The notes beneath the pieces are model-generated. The model did not search any database. It was not told where the DNA came from and worked only from the letters and a program-made list of their open reading frames with translations. Both the position numbers and the translations under genes were made by a program. Positions 35,661 through 45,789 of a stretch of DNA of 64,000 bases are shown one piece after another. The stretch is from Aristolochia californica (Eukaryota > Streptophyta > Magnoliopsida > Piperales > Aristolochiaceae): NCBI GenBank assembly GCA_029961685.1, contig JARWKL010000012.1:3697807-3761806 (forward strand), given 5' to 3'. Numbering within the stretch: the stretch's first letter is position 1; the number at the start of each line of letters is the position of its first letter.

Positions 35661-36150
35661 CTTATAAAAGTTAAATCCATTAAATTATTTTATTAATAAT
35701 TTTCTTATATACTTTCCTCTATACTTTTCACTATACATTAACACAAAAAATTACTTTCTTTTCACTATATTTGTCTAGTGAACATGAAAGTAAATCACTT
35801 CTTGATGTTAGTTTGGTAGATATAAAGTGCACTGAAAAACACTTTCATGTGTTGGTGCATAAAATGAAAAATGTAGTGTAAACAAGAGAATGAGTCATTT
35901 TTTATAATATACCTAAATAGATCATATACCTAAACAAATAATTAACTAAAACAATATAGTTACTACCCTAATAAGTAATTTAATGTAGTATTAAAATATA
36001 TTAATATATTAATTAATTAATTAATTGTAAAAATAGATAAATAAAAGGTAAAAAATAATAGTAATGAATATAATAAATAAATACAAAATAAATAAAATAT
36101 TATATTAATAACATAAGATATTTGTACGTAGTAGAAATTAATAATATACT
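35661..36150. other. AT-rich DNA, no gene
   Basis: Contains AGTGTTGGTGCATAAAATGAA-like words also seen near 37170 and 42170, which link it to the local MITE family. No coding sequence. Confidence 0.5.
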
Positions 36151-36830
36151 TCTGCTAAAAAAATTATTAGTTTAATTAATGATAAAATAGAATGATTTAA
36201 AAAAATACTCGATCAATTGCTTACTCTAACAATATTTTAATTACCACTCTGAAATCACTAATTTAATATAGTAATAAAAATAATGAATAAATAAATAAAA
36301 TATTTTATTAATAACATAAGATAGATTTTTCTTAGTATAAATTAATAATATATTTCCTCAAACTAAAAAATTATTAGTTTAATTAATGATAAAAATAGAA
36401 TAATTAAAAAAAATACTTGATCAATTGCTGACTGTAATAATATTTTAATTACCACTCTTAAATCACTAATTTAATATAATAATAAATAAAATAAATAAAT
36501 AAATATTTTATTTTATTAATAACATAAGATAGATTTTTAGTAGTATAAATTAATAATATATTTCCACAATATTAAAAATCATTAGTTTAATCATTATAAA
36601 AAAAATAATTTAAAAAATACTTGATCAATTGCTTACTTTAACAATATTTTAATTACCACTCTAAAATTACTAATTTAATATAGTAATAAAAATATTAAAT
36701 AAATAAATAAAATATTTTATTAATTAGTTTTTTACATAGTATAAATTAATAATACATTTCCAAAAAATTTAAAATTATTAGTTTAATTAATTATTTAATT
36801 AAAATAATTAAACAAAAATACTTGATAATG
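36150..36830. repeat. AT-rich tandem repeat, ~200-bp units
   Basis: Four units begin with ATTAGTTTAATTA at about 36167, 36373, 36582 and 36777. Each has TACT(T/C)GATCAATTGCT and TTTTAATTACCACTCT. A related copy lies around 42600-42730. Confidence 0.8.
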
Positions 36831-37019
36831 AACCGAATTAATAATGAGTGAGACTGAGAGGGAGATGGGAGAGCGAGAGTGAGATCCACTTTTGTGAGTC
36901 GAGACATGAATTCAAGTGGATGAATTAGAATTTCGATAGGAATACTGATTCACCCACTTTACAAATATTTTAATTACCACTCTTAAATCACTAATTTAAT
37001 ATAGTAATAAAAATAATAC

Positions 37020-37275
37020 TTTTAAGGGTTAGTCTACAATAAACTTGAATTGAAGTGAAAAATTGAATTGAACTTTAAGAGGGGTTAGTCCATGATGAAG
37101 TGGAAATAAAGTGTAAAATTGAATTGAAGTGAGATGAATTAGCTTCCACTTCAACTCATGTTTGGGTGTTAGTGCAGGCCAGTTGAAGTGGCTGGAAAAC
37201 AGATTCCAATGTTGGTGCGTGGAAAACAGATTCCAGTGTCCTTTTCTAAATAAAGAAGAGAATGAGTAACCTTTT
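37020..37275. repeat. Harbinger-MITE-like end segment
   Basis: It carries GGGTTAGTCTACAAT and GGGGTTAGTCCATGATGAAG near its start. The part GTGAGATGAATT...GAATGAGTAACC (37123-37272) is duplicated almost exactly at 37549-37694. This resembles inverted-terminal DNA of a Harbinger MITE caught in a larger duplication. Confidence 0.65.
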
Positions 37276-38400
37276 TATTATTATAGTTTATTATAAATTA
37301 AAACAATAATTACGTGTGACTACAATAAATTATATAAAATTAATAAAAAAATTAAAAAATAACATAAGTAAACCTAATGGTTTAATTAATTATAAAAATT
37401 GGATAATTAAACCAATTAATGATTATAGTTTATTATAAATTAAAACAATAATTACGTGTGACATGAATAAATTACATAAAATTAATAAAAAAATAAAAAA
37501 TAACATAAGGGAATATAATAATAAAACCTAATGGTTTAAAATTGAATTGAAGTGAGATGAATTGGTTCCACTTCAACTCATGTTTGGGTGTTAGTGCAGG
37601 CCAGTTGAAGTGGCTGGAAAATAGATTCCAATGTTAGTGCCTGGAAAACAGATTCCAGTGTCCTTTTCTAAATAAAGAAGAGAATGAGTAACCTTTTATG
37701 ATTATAGTTTATTATAAATTAAAACAATAATTATGTGTGACAACAATAAATTACATAAAATTAATAAAAAATTAAAAAATAACATAAGGGAATATAATAA
37801 ATAAACCTAATGGTTTAATTAATTATAAAAATTGGATAATTAAACCGATTAATGATTATAGTTTATTATAAATTAAAACAATAATTACGTGTGACATGAA
37901 TAAATTATATAAAATTAATACAAAAATTAAAAAATAACATAAGGGAATATAATAAATAAACCTAATGGTTTAATTAATTATAGCAATTGGATAATTAACC
38001 AATTAATGATTAAAATTCATTATAAATTAATATACTAATTATGTGTGACATGAATAAATTATATAAAATTAATAAAAATTAAAAAAATAACATAAGGGAA
38101 TATAATAAAGAAACCTAATGGTTTAATTAATTATAGAAATTGGATAATTAACCAATTAATAATTAAAATTCATTATAAATTAATATACTAATTACGTGTG
38201 AATAGAATAAATTATATAAAATTAATAAAAATTAAAAAATAACATAAGGGAATATAATAAATAAACCTAATTGTTTAATTAATTATAACAATTGCATAAT
38301 TAAACCAATTAATGATTACAGTTTATTATAAATTAATATAATAATTACGGGTGACTAGAATAAATTATTTAAAGTACATAAAACAGTTAAAAATAACATA
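37275..38400. repeat. AT-rich tandem repeat, ~150-bp units
   Basis: Seven units carry ATTATAAATTAA...AATTACG(T/G)GTGA at about 37289, 37430, 37708, 37864, 38021, 38171 and 38325. The copy of the MITE segment at 37549-37694 interrupts the second interval. Confidence 0.85.
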
Positions 38401-39460
38401 AATGAATATAATTAATAAATAAATTATTTGTAATAACATAATATATAGTATAAAAATACTTAATAAATAAAATTAAAACACGTGACGAAAAGGTATAAAA
38501 TCACAACAATGAATATAATTAGAGTAAATTATTTTTAACAATGAGTTTGTGTGTTTAACATCATCAACTTACTTATTGAATACCTCATCGGGTACAACCC
38601 TATGACGTTCTTGGTTTCACTGTTCAGTGGATTATCCGTTCGAATCATAGTTTAATTCATTTATAATTGAACATACAATAAAAATAATTACAGATAATTC
38701 ACCTATTTTTATTTATTAAATAAAAATATAAATAATAGCTATTATGTAGTCAATTATTTAAAATTTTAAACATAAATAACTTAATAATTGGATTCTAATT
38801 TTCTTTGCTTGTCAATTGTTATTTTATAATTTAGTATATTTTAAGTATTCATTTAATTTATCAGTAAATATTTTAAGTAATTTAGGGTTTAATTAAGTAG
38901 AAAAATCAAAACCATGGAACCGTGACTAGAAGTTTGGTCTGATTACTAGAGTAATGAGTTGGGTTAGTTTTTCTGAATTCAAAGGTTGGATTTGGGTGAG
39001 GCAAAGGGACTTGCAGAAAATAAGAAGAACAAGTCCTATCAGCCATGAGGTTCTTGTTCTCGTTCATGGAGACTAATGCGCAATCCACGAAATCAAAGAC
39101 CTCACAGATCAAGATAGCTCCTTGCCCTTTTACAGTCTGAATAACTTCTTTATTGATGTGTTGTTTGGCATCAATATTTGCTTTTTTTCTTTATATTTTC
39201 TTCATATGTCTGTTAGACTCGGAATATTTCTTTATAATTCTGCTTCTCTATCTTCCTGTTCATTTCTTCGCTCTTCTTTGAGGATGACCTTTTCGGTATG
39301 ATTAGTGGTTGTTTCAAACTATACGGAGTGACCTACAAAGATTGCATAGATTGATTAAAATAGATATATATCAAAGACCCAACGAAGTACATATGATTCA
39401 TCACATTAAAACAAAACAGCAAGATGGGATGGACAGGGTATCAGTCAACAATCGTTAAGC
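38401..39460. other. Intergenic DNA downstream of the glutaredoxin fragment
   Basis: Mostly AT-rich. A minus-strand 68-codon frame at 39112-38906 (starts MICEVFDFVDCALVS) lies downstream of the glutaredoxin stop. I do not recognise it and no splice link is evident, so I leave it uncalled. Confidence 0.4.
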
Positions 39461-40342
39461 TCAGGGTTGTAAATTTTGAGTGCTAGAGCTGCCAGCTTCT
39501 GATAACAATGATGTAAGCTCTCCTTTTCGATGCAATCTCATAGTATCTGTTGACATAAAATCATATTCAACACCCATAGTCAGAAAACCCTTTTTGTCAT
39601 ACCATATATATTATGAAGAAGAACATTGGTAAGTACCTGTATAGCCACCAATGTGCTTACCTCCTGGTCACCAAGTAAAACAACATATAGAATTATATCC
39701 AAAAGAAATATGGTGAAGTTGTATGTGAAAACATGCACATATACAAATGCCAAACAGTGACAGGAGCAAGTATAGCAGGCAGTTGATTGCTTAAAATAGT
39801 ATAGCGCTTGTTCCTCATAAATTCAACTTTCATCTATAAAAAGAAATTGCTAGATAACAACAAAGAAGAGAAATACTAAAAGTAAAACTTGACCCTTTGG
39901 ACAAGCCATCTTAGTATCATCAAAACAAAAAAAATTATTTTTCCCCAGCAAAAAAACAAGCCACAAAATTTGCAGAGTTATGTATCATGCACATAAAATT
40001 AGATAAATGCGTCCAATGTATACAGTTAAGGGGCAGGTGAAAAAGGAAAAAACATGTCATACACAATAAACAGAGCACCAGATCATCTTGTGCTATACAT
40101 TATATCGATACTCAAACTTTTGGGTGGTCCAAAACATCACTATATTACCATAGAAGAATGCTTGGAATCTGACACGCGTTTAATACACCAAATTGACAGG
40201 TCTAAAAATGCAGATCAACTTGGAAAATTTGTCATCAGAGCAGAGGCATTCCAAAGGGTTAGATTACCAATAAAAACATTTGGAACAGTGTGCTGCCCAG
40301 TTAGCCTTTCCAAGACCTTTTGCAACTGTGGGCCTTGAGGAC
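39461..40342 (-). pseudogene. Glutaredoxin 3'-half, GRXS12/GRXC5-like (three exons)
   Basis: Minus-strand exons 40342-40268, 39663-39637 and 39546-39461 join in frame with GT-AG introns. They encode GPQGPQLQKVLERLTG, QHTVPNVFIGGKHIGGYTDT, then RLHRKGELTSLLSEAG and a stop. This is the second half of a plastid-type class-I glutaredoxin, including TVP and the glutathione-contacting GG. The first half, with transit peptide and the CxYC/S active site, was not found in 40343-41500. The usual Cys in GGCTDT is Tyr. Introns show a genomic, not reverse-transcribed, origin. Either it is a truncated gene or a fragment captured by the Harbinger-like DNA around it. Confidence 0.75.
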
Positions 40343-41530
40343 CTAGAAGAGAACACCAATGAGTAACCATCAAGCTTAGACAAGTTAATAGTAATTAATA
40401 CAAATTAAAAATCCTTGGTCTAATAATGGCTATAAAATGTACAAAAAGAAATTCATGTTTCTAGTATACTACCACTGATTCAAATATAGGAAAGCCAAAA
40501 CACCAAAAAAAAAGAACAGTAGACATTTAACTCAATTTTCTTTCTTCTTCTTGTTCTTTTTCCTCTTCATCTTTTAGTTTAACAGTACCAAGAATAAAAC
40601 TTTATCGCAGACTAAGATATGAATGAGAAGAGAGGAAGCATAACAGACAGTGAGAGTAACAACAATGGCCTAAAAAATAATAAATATATCAGAAAAGTTA
40701 TGAAGTATCTTTCAAGATAAAAGGGCATTTGCAGAAATTTAAACCCTAAAAGTTCCAAACCCACCTCTAATCCCGAAATTAAACCCTATCAAGACGAAAT
40801 TGAACCCTAAATCCCATAAACCCTAACCCTAAATCCCACAATTAGGCCACAATCAAGATAAATTACGCACAAAAATTAAAATTAACTCAAATACAACACT
40901 AAATTAGTTGAAAAAAAATTAGGGTTTCGGCTTACCTTCTAAAATTTGGGGGAAATCACCGCCAAATGGGGAAATGTACGCCCAATGGAAGAAATTGACG
41001 CCTAACTTTCGAAAATCGAAGAAGATCGAAGGATATCGAAACCGAAATAGGTTAAATCAAAGGATATCGAGGGAGGAGGAAAGAGAAGAGTGAGAACGAG
41101 AAGGGAGAGGGAGGTCGAGAGTGAGAAGAGAGGGAGGCCGAGAGGGAGACGAGAGAGGGAGAAGGAAGAGAAAGGCCGAGAGAGAAAGAGACGAGAGAGG
41201 GAGATGGGGCGAAAACGAGAGATAACAAGAGAAAGTAGAGGGAGCAGAGAATGAAGACGAGAGCCAGCAGAGGGAGCAGAGAGAGCTAAAATGAGAGAAG
41301 AAGGTCGGGCGAAAAAATTCGTCGGGAGACGAAGGCCGAGCGAGAGGAGAGGAGAAGAGGAAATGAGAGGGATTTTTCGTTGAGGGGGGGAAGAAGCGAC
41401 GCCATCGCTCGTGGTAAGTGAATGATTCGGAAAAAAGGTAGGAATCAACTTTCCTCCGTTTTTGCCTGGGGAGATGAAATGGTGTAATCTCACTTCAATT
41501 CAAGTCTTTTTACACTAACGCCTTATTTGT
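40343..41530 (-). other. Harbinger-like 5' end region upstream of the glutaredoxin exons
   Basis: On the minus strand, GTTAGTGTAAAAAGACTTG and GAATTGAAGTGAG (about 41525-41490) resemble the GGTTAGTC...GAATTGAAGTGA ends at 37025. A purine/pyrimidine-biased leader (41490-41000) follows, ending TTTTAGAAG|GTAAGC at about 40945, like a leader exon and donor. The long open frame at 41493-41002 is low-complexity Ser/Leu/Pro and not a believable protein. ACCCTAA words at 40740-40900 are telomere-like but irregular. Confidence 0.45.
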
Positions 41531-41743
41531 GATGACCTAGGTAATGCGGGGGGAATTCATTCCACTTCATTGTGGACTAGGTAATGCGACGGAGGCGGCA
41601 CTCCGACGGTACACCGTGAGTGAGAAGAGAGGGAGGCAGAGAGATAAGAGAAGCTCACGTCAATTCAATTCTTTCTACACTAACGCCATTATTTGATGAA
41701 CTAGGTAATGCGGGGGAATTCATTCCACTTCATTGTGGACCAC

Positions 41744-41745
<2 letters not shown>
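41515..41745. repeat. ~65-bp direct repeat of MITE ends
   Basis: CACTAACGCC...TTATTTG...CTAGGTAATGCGGGG then AATTCATTCCACTTCATTG and TGGAC occur at 41513-41577 and 41680-41740. The reverse complement of the last block is GTCCACAATGAAGTGGAATG, the same as other Harbinger-like ends here. Confidence 0.7.
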
Positions 41746-41780
<35 letters not shown>

Positions 41781-42010
41781 GGCGAGTTCATGGCGTGTAG
41801 CAACCGGGGTTAAGTGAGTATAGGGGGGAGGGTTCATGTTCATCTCCAACATGAAGATCATGTCAGTCATGTACATGAACTTCAACTTCACACTTGGTGT
41901 TAATGTTGAAGACTTCATGTACATTGGAAAACAATTTCTAGTGTTAGTGCCCCAACATGAGAAAAACATAAAAAACAAGAGAATTTCTAAACCCTTATAG
42001 TACACTAAGA

Positions 42011-42041
<31 letters not shown>

Positions 42042-42240
42042 GTCCCCCAAATGGATTTTTAAAAATCAAGTTCATGTCCAACATGAAGATCATCTTAGTC
42101 ATGTACATGAAGATCATCTTCGCACTTGGTGTTAGTATTGACGACTTCATGTGCACTGGAAAACAATTTCCAGTGTTAGTGTCCCAACATGAGAACAACA
42201 TAAAAAATAAGAGAATCCCTAAACCCTTATAGTACACTTA
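41746..42240. repeat. ~200-bp direct duplication bounded by C33 and G29 runs
   Basis: A run of 33 C (41746-41778) and a run of 29 G (42011-42039) flank two copies (41830-42005 and 42068-42240) of a block. The block contains TTCATGT(T)C, CAACATGAAGATCAT, ACTTGGTGTTA and TTATAGTACACT. The G run leads into TTAGTCCC, a Harbinger-MITE-like end. Confidence 0.8.
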
Positions 42241-43091
42241 ATTACTGCAACATAATGCTTAAACCCCGAATTAGGTAAAACAACCATTATTACTACACGA
42301 ATAAGTTATTTAATGTATAATTAAATATATTAATATATTTAGTAATTGAATTTGATATTTTATTGTGCATTCATATGGTAATTACATGAGCCAATGAAAT
42401 ACACACATGATTAATTATAAATAATAAATAAATAACGTTATAAATAACAAAAATGAAAGTAATACATTGAGTTATTAATTTATTAATAACATATGATATA
42501 CTTTAACCTAAAAATGAATAATTTAAGAGAAAAAATTGATCTAATCATAACTTTAACACACTATATATTTGTACATAATATATTTTATGTATTATTAATT
42601 AATAATATATTGTCACAAAATTTAAAACCATTGGTTTAATTAATTATAGCAATCGGATAATTAAACCAAAACAATTTATCAAATATTTATTTTAAAAATA
42701 TTTTAATTATGACTATTAAATCACTATTTTAAAATAGTAATTATAAAATAAATATATTAAATAAATAAAAATAATTAATTTATAAATAAAAACAATTATT
42801 GTATAAATAAAAATAATTATTTTATAAATAAATATGATAAATTAATGATTTTTATGACGACAGTTTAATTTTTCCTAACTTAGGAAAAATTAAACCATCG
42901 TCGTCTTCCTCAGCGACGAGCCAGCAGGCAACGATGATGGTGGTGGGCCAGCAAGCAAGGGCGACGGTGGCGGGCAACGCCGACAGAGGTGCCGCTCCGT
43001 CGGTACGCCGAGAGGGAGAAGAGAGGGAGGCCGAGAAGCTCTACAACAGATGCTCGACCTCCTGTGCTCTACGACGGAGATCGAGAGGGAG
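42241..43091. other. AT-rich to GA-rich MITE-like DNA, no gene
   Basis: The AT-rich part to 42860 shares words with 35940-36830. A palindrome centred on TTTTCCTAACTTAGGAAAA occurs at 42873-42895, also near 32270-32300. Bases 42900-43091 are GA/CG-rich and continue, after the gypsy insertion, at 45137. Confidence 0.5.
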
Positions 43092-43465
43092 GATGGTATT
43101 ATGGACTCCATAGCATCAAGAGTGGCTAATCGGAGAAGAGAAGAGATGGAGTAAACTTGTATTTCAGTACCTTAGGGGTTTAATTGTAATTTGAAGTTCC
43201 ATAAGGGTCTAATTGTAATTATAGAACCTTTGATGTTTTCCTTGACCTATTTAGGGCGTCAAATGATGGAATGAAGTCAAGCATTGATCATTAGTCTAAA
43301 TGAGATCAGGTTCTCTCTCTAAAGAAGCCTAAGGTTGGAGCTCTTTCAAAGGCTCATGTCCCTTCATCATTGGGCGTTCCAAGAACCCCAAATCCTTCCC
43401 TTCTTCGTCATTCAATCTGGAAGCTAGAGGAGTGACTCGATCCATGGCTAGACAACCTAACATCG

Positions 43466-43763
43466 TGGTATCAGAGCTAGCGCTCGATCGCGAGTTTGAA
43501 TCCCGGTGGGCGCATAGGCTGGATTAAGCGCACAAAGGCATGAATACTGATAGGTCCTCGTGTAATCCTTGGGTCGGGTCAGTGTCGGTGTGCCGCCGTG
43601 GTCGTTGGCTCGCGATGGGGGGTGTGGTGTTATGGACTGGTATGGGCTGGCCCATAACACGACCCTAGTATGGGCTAGGCAGTTATGGTCCTGGGTTGAG
43701 TACCTATGTCTTCCGCTCCTAACAGGCCGGTCTTTTGGGTAGTATTGGCTAGGTGCCTAACAT
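43466..43763 (+). other. PBS and TRIM-like internal segment in the gypsy derivative
   Basis: After the PBS, a B-box-like GTTTGAATCC follows at 43494. At about 43629 a TGTTATGGACTGG...GGTGCCTAACA segment resembles a TRIM LTR; it shares GGCCGGTCTTTTGGGT and GTATTGGCTAGG with the arrays at 24.7-27.5 kb. The integrase frame starts right after it. Confidence 0.6.
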
Positions 43764-44756
43764 TTGGTAGACCGGTTCTCGAAATATGCCCACTTTATGG
43801 CCCTCAGCCATCCGTATACAGCAACACAAGTCGCTCAGCTCTTCATGGATAATATTGTCCGTCTCCATGGCCTTCCAGAGACCATCACCAGCGACCGTGA
43901 TGCTATCTTCACCAGTAAATTCTGGGGGGAACTATTTAAGCTACATGGCTCTAAGTTAGCTTTTTCTTCAGCATACCACCCTCAAACAGACGGCCATACA
44001 GAAGTGGTTAACCGCACATTGGCGAATTTGTGGTGCTTTGTGGGGGACACGCCCCGACAGTGGGTTCGTTGGTTAGCATGTGCGGAGTATTGTTATAATA
44101 CCTCATACCACACCGCACTGGGTACTACCCCTTTTCGAGTTGTTTATGGACGCGAACCTCTGCGCCTACTTTCTTATGAACCGGGGTCATCTCGGGTAGC
44201 GGCATTGGACCAAACATTAGCCGACAGAGATGCAATGCTTGCGCAAGTCCGCCTTCAGTTACAACTTCACAAGCAACTATGAAGCATACTTATGACAAAG
44301 GACATTGTCCCCTTTCCTTTGCACCTGGAGAATTTGTTTGGCTCAAACTTCAACCATACCGCCAACTATCTCTTGCAGCCATCAAACGCCATAAGCTTTC
44401 TCCAAAATTTTATGGGCCATTCCAGGTCATGCAACGTATTGGCACTCTGGCGTATCATTTGAAACTACCACCAGACGCTAAGCTCCATGACGTCTTCCAC
44501 GTCTCCCTTCTCAAGCTGTTCAAGGGAGAGACTCACCACTGTTGCATACCCCTCTGCCTCCTCTCAAAGATGGCAGATCCATGCCCACGCCCGCTCAGAT
44601 CCTTCAAGCCAAGCTAGTGAACAACGCTTGGGAAGTGCTGGTTTGGTGGACCGACAAGGAATTGATAGAAGCCTCTTGGGAGACACTCGAGTCCTTCTAG
44701 ACTCTATTCCCCACTTTCGAGCTTGAGGACAAGCTCTTTCTTCAGGAGGAGGGTGA
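43764..44756 (+). pseudogene. Gypsy integrase C-terminal half with chromodomain-like end
   Basis: The frame 43764-44282 holds VDRFSKYAHFMAL, ITSDRDAIFTSKFW (catalytic Asp) and HPQTDGHTEVVNRTL (catalytic Glu). A stop after HKQL (44280) precedes the C-terminal segment to 44617 ([31 protein letters not shown]). A frame change then gives [18 protein letters not shown], a chromodomain-like piece, at about 44600-44745. The first catalytic Asp is lost with the upstream deletion. Codons look less decayed than in the gypsy at 2738. Confidence 0.85.
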
Positions 44757-45136
44757 TGTTATGGACTCCATAGCATCAAGAGTGGCTAACCAGAGAAGAG
44801 AAGAGATGGAGTAAACTTGTATTTCAGTACCTTAGGGGTTTAATTGTAATTTGAAGTTCTATAAGGGTCTAATTGTAATTATAGAACCTTTGATGTTTTC
44901 CTTGACCTATTTAGGGCATCAAGTGATGGAATGAAGGCAAACATTGATCATTAATCTAAATGAGATCAGGTTCTCTCTCTAAAGAGGCCTAAGGTTGGAG
45001 CTCTTTCAAAGGCTCATGTCCCTTCATCATTGGGCGTTCCAAGAACTCCAAATCCTTCCCTTCTTCGTCATTCAATCTGGAAGCTAGAGGAGATCGCCGG
45101 GTGACTCGATCCATGGCTAGAGAGCCTAACAGATGG

Positions 45137-45600
45137 CCGACGCGAGGGGTGGAGGAGAGAGGGACGCCGAGAAAGAAGAGAAGCCGTCGCCTAGGGAAGA
45201 AGGCCTCCCTCCCTCTCCTCTCCTTCTCGACCTCCGTTGCAGAGCCTCTCGGTCTCCCATACTCCACAACGGAGGTCGAGAGGGAGAGGCCGTAGAGAGG
45301 GACGGTGGAGACGAGAGAGGGAGTAGAGAGCTCAGGGAGAGAAGGGGTGCAAGAAATGGAAATGAGCAGACTCACGGAGAGGGGCACGCTCGTTTCATAT
45401 ACATGATTCTCAAAATTGGGCGGAAAACTCTTTCCCTCATTTATGCTTTGGATATGATCTCGTGAGTCATGTTAATCATGTACATGACTTAAACTCCGGC
45501 GCTCCACTAACGACCTTAGGGCATGAATTGAATAATGTTGTTGAGGTTCATGTCCTGATTCAGGTTGACTAACCCCCATAATCTAATTCACTTCTCACTC
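45137..45600. other. Right part of the MITE-like element split by the gypsy insertion
   Basis: GA-rich DNA, then AGGTTCATGTCC...GTTGACTAACCCCC ending near 45577. Its reverse complement GGGGGTTAGTC matches the end after the G run at 42039. With 42040-43091 this makes one interrupted Harbinger-like MITE, ends inferred. Confidence 0.5.
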
Positions 45601-45789
45601 CGTTACTTCACTGTCCAACCCCTTAACGTTAATCATCTGTACCCGGGTCTGAGGTCTATGAAGCGCCGTGCCGTTCGGTGAATCGCTCGTCCGTCTCTGA
45701 GTCTGTTTACATTTTAGAGATTGGGCGTGGTGGCTTGAGCGCGCGAGTACTTCAAAGCTTGCAGCAGACTCGTCGTTGGTTTCCGCTTT

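Larger units (their letters stand above)
43097..45131 (+). mobile_element. Ty3/gypsy deletion derivative with target duplication
   Basis: LTRs are 43097-43462 and 44757-45131, bounded T(A/G)TTATGGACTCC...CTAACA and closely alike. A perfect 5-bp duplication GATGG lies at 43092-43096 and 45132-45136. PBS TGGTATCAGAGC is at 43466 and a purine tract GGAGGAGGGTGA at 44745-44756. Gag, protease, RT and most of the integrase N-terminus are deleted; a short TRIM-like segment (43640-43761) sits at the joint. It inserted into MITE-like DNA. Confidence 0.9.

Noticed and set aside
40740..40900. Interstitial telomere (TTTAGGG)n
   Set aside because: The AAACCCTAA words are irregular and spaced by other sequence. 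ACCCTAA words are common in plant leaders and promoters.
41002..41493. 163-codon Ser/Leu/Pro-rich minus frame
   Set aside because: It is low complexity from a purine-biased leader region with no domain. It lies in MITE-like DNA.
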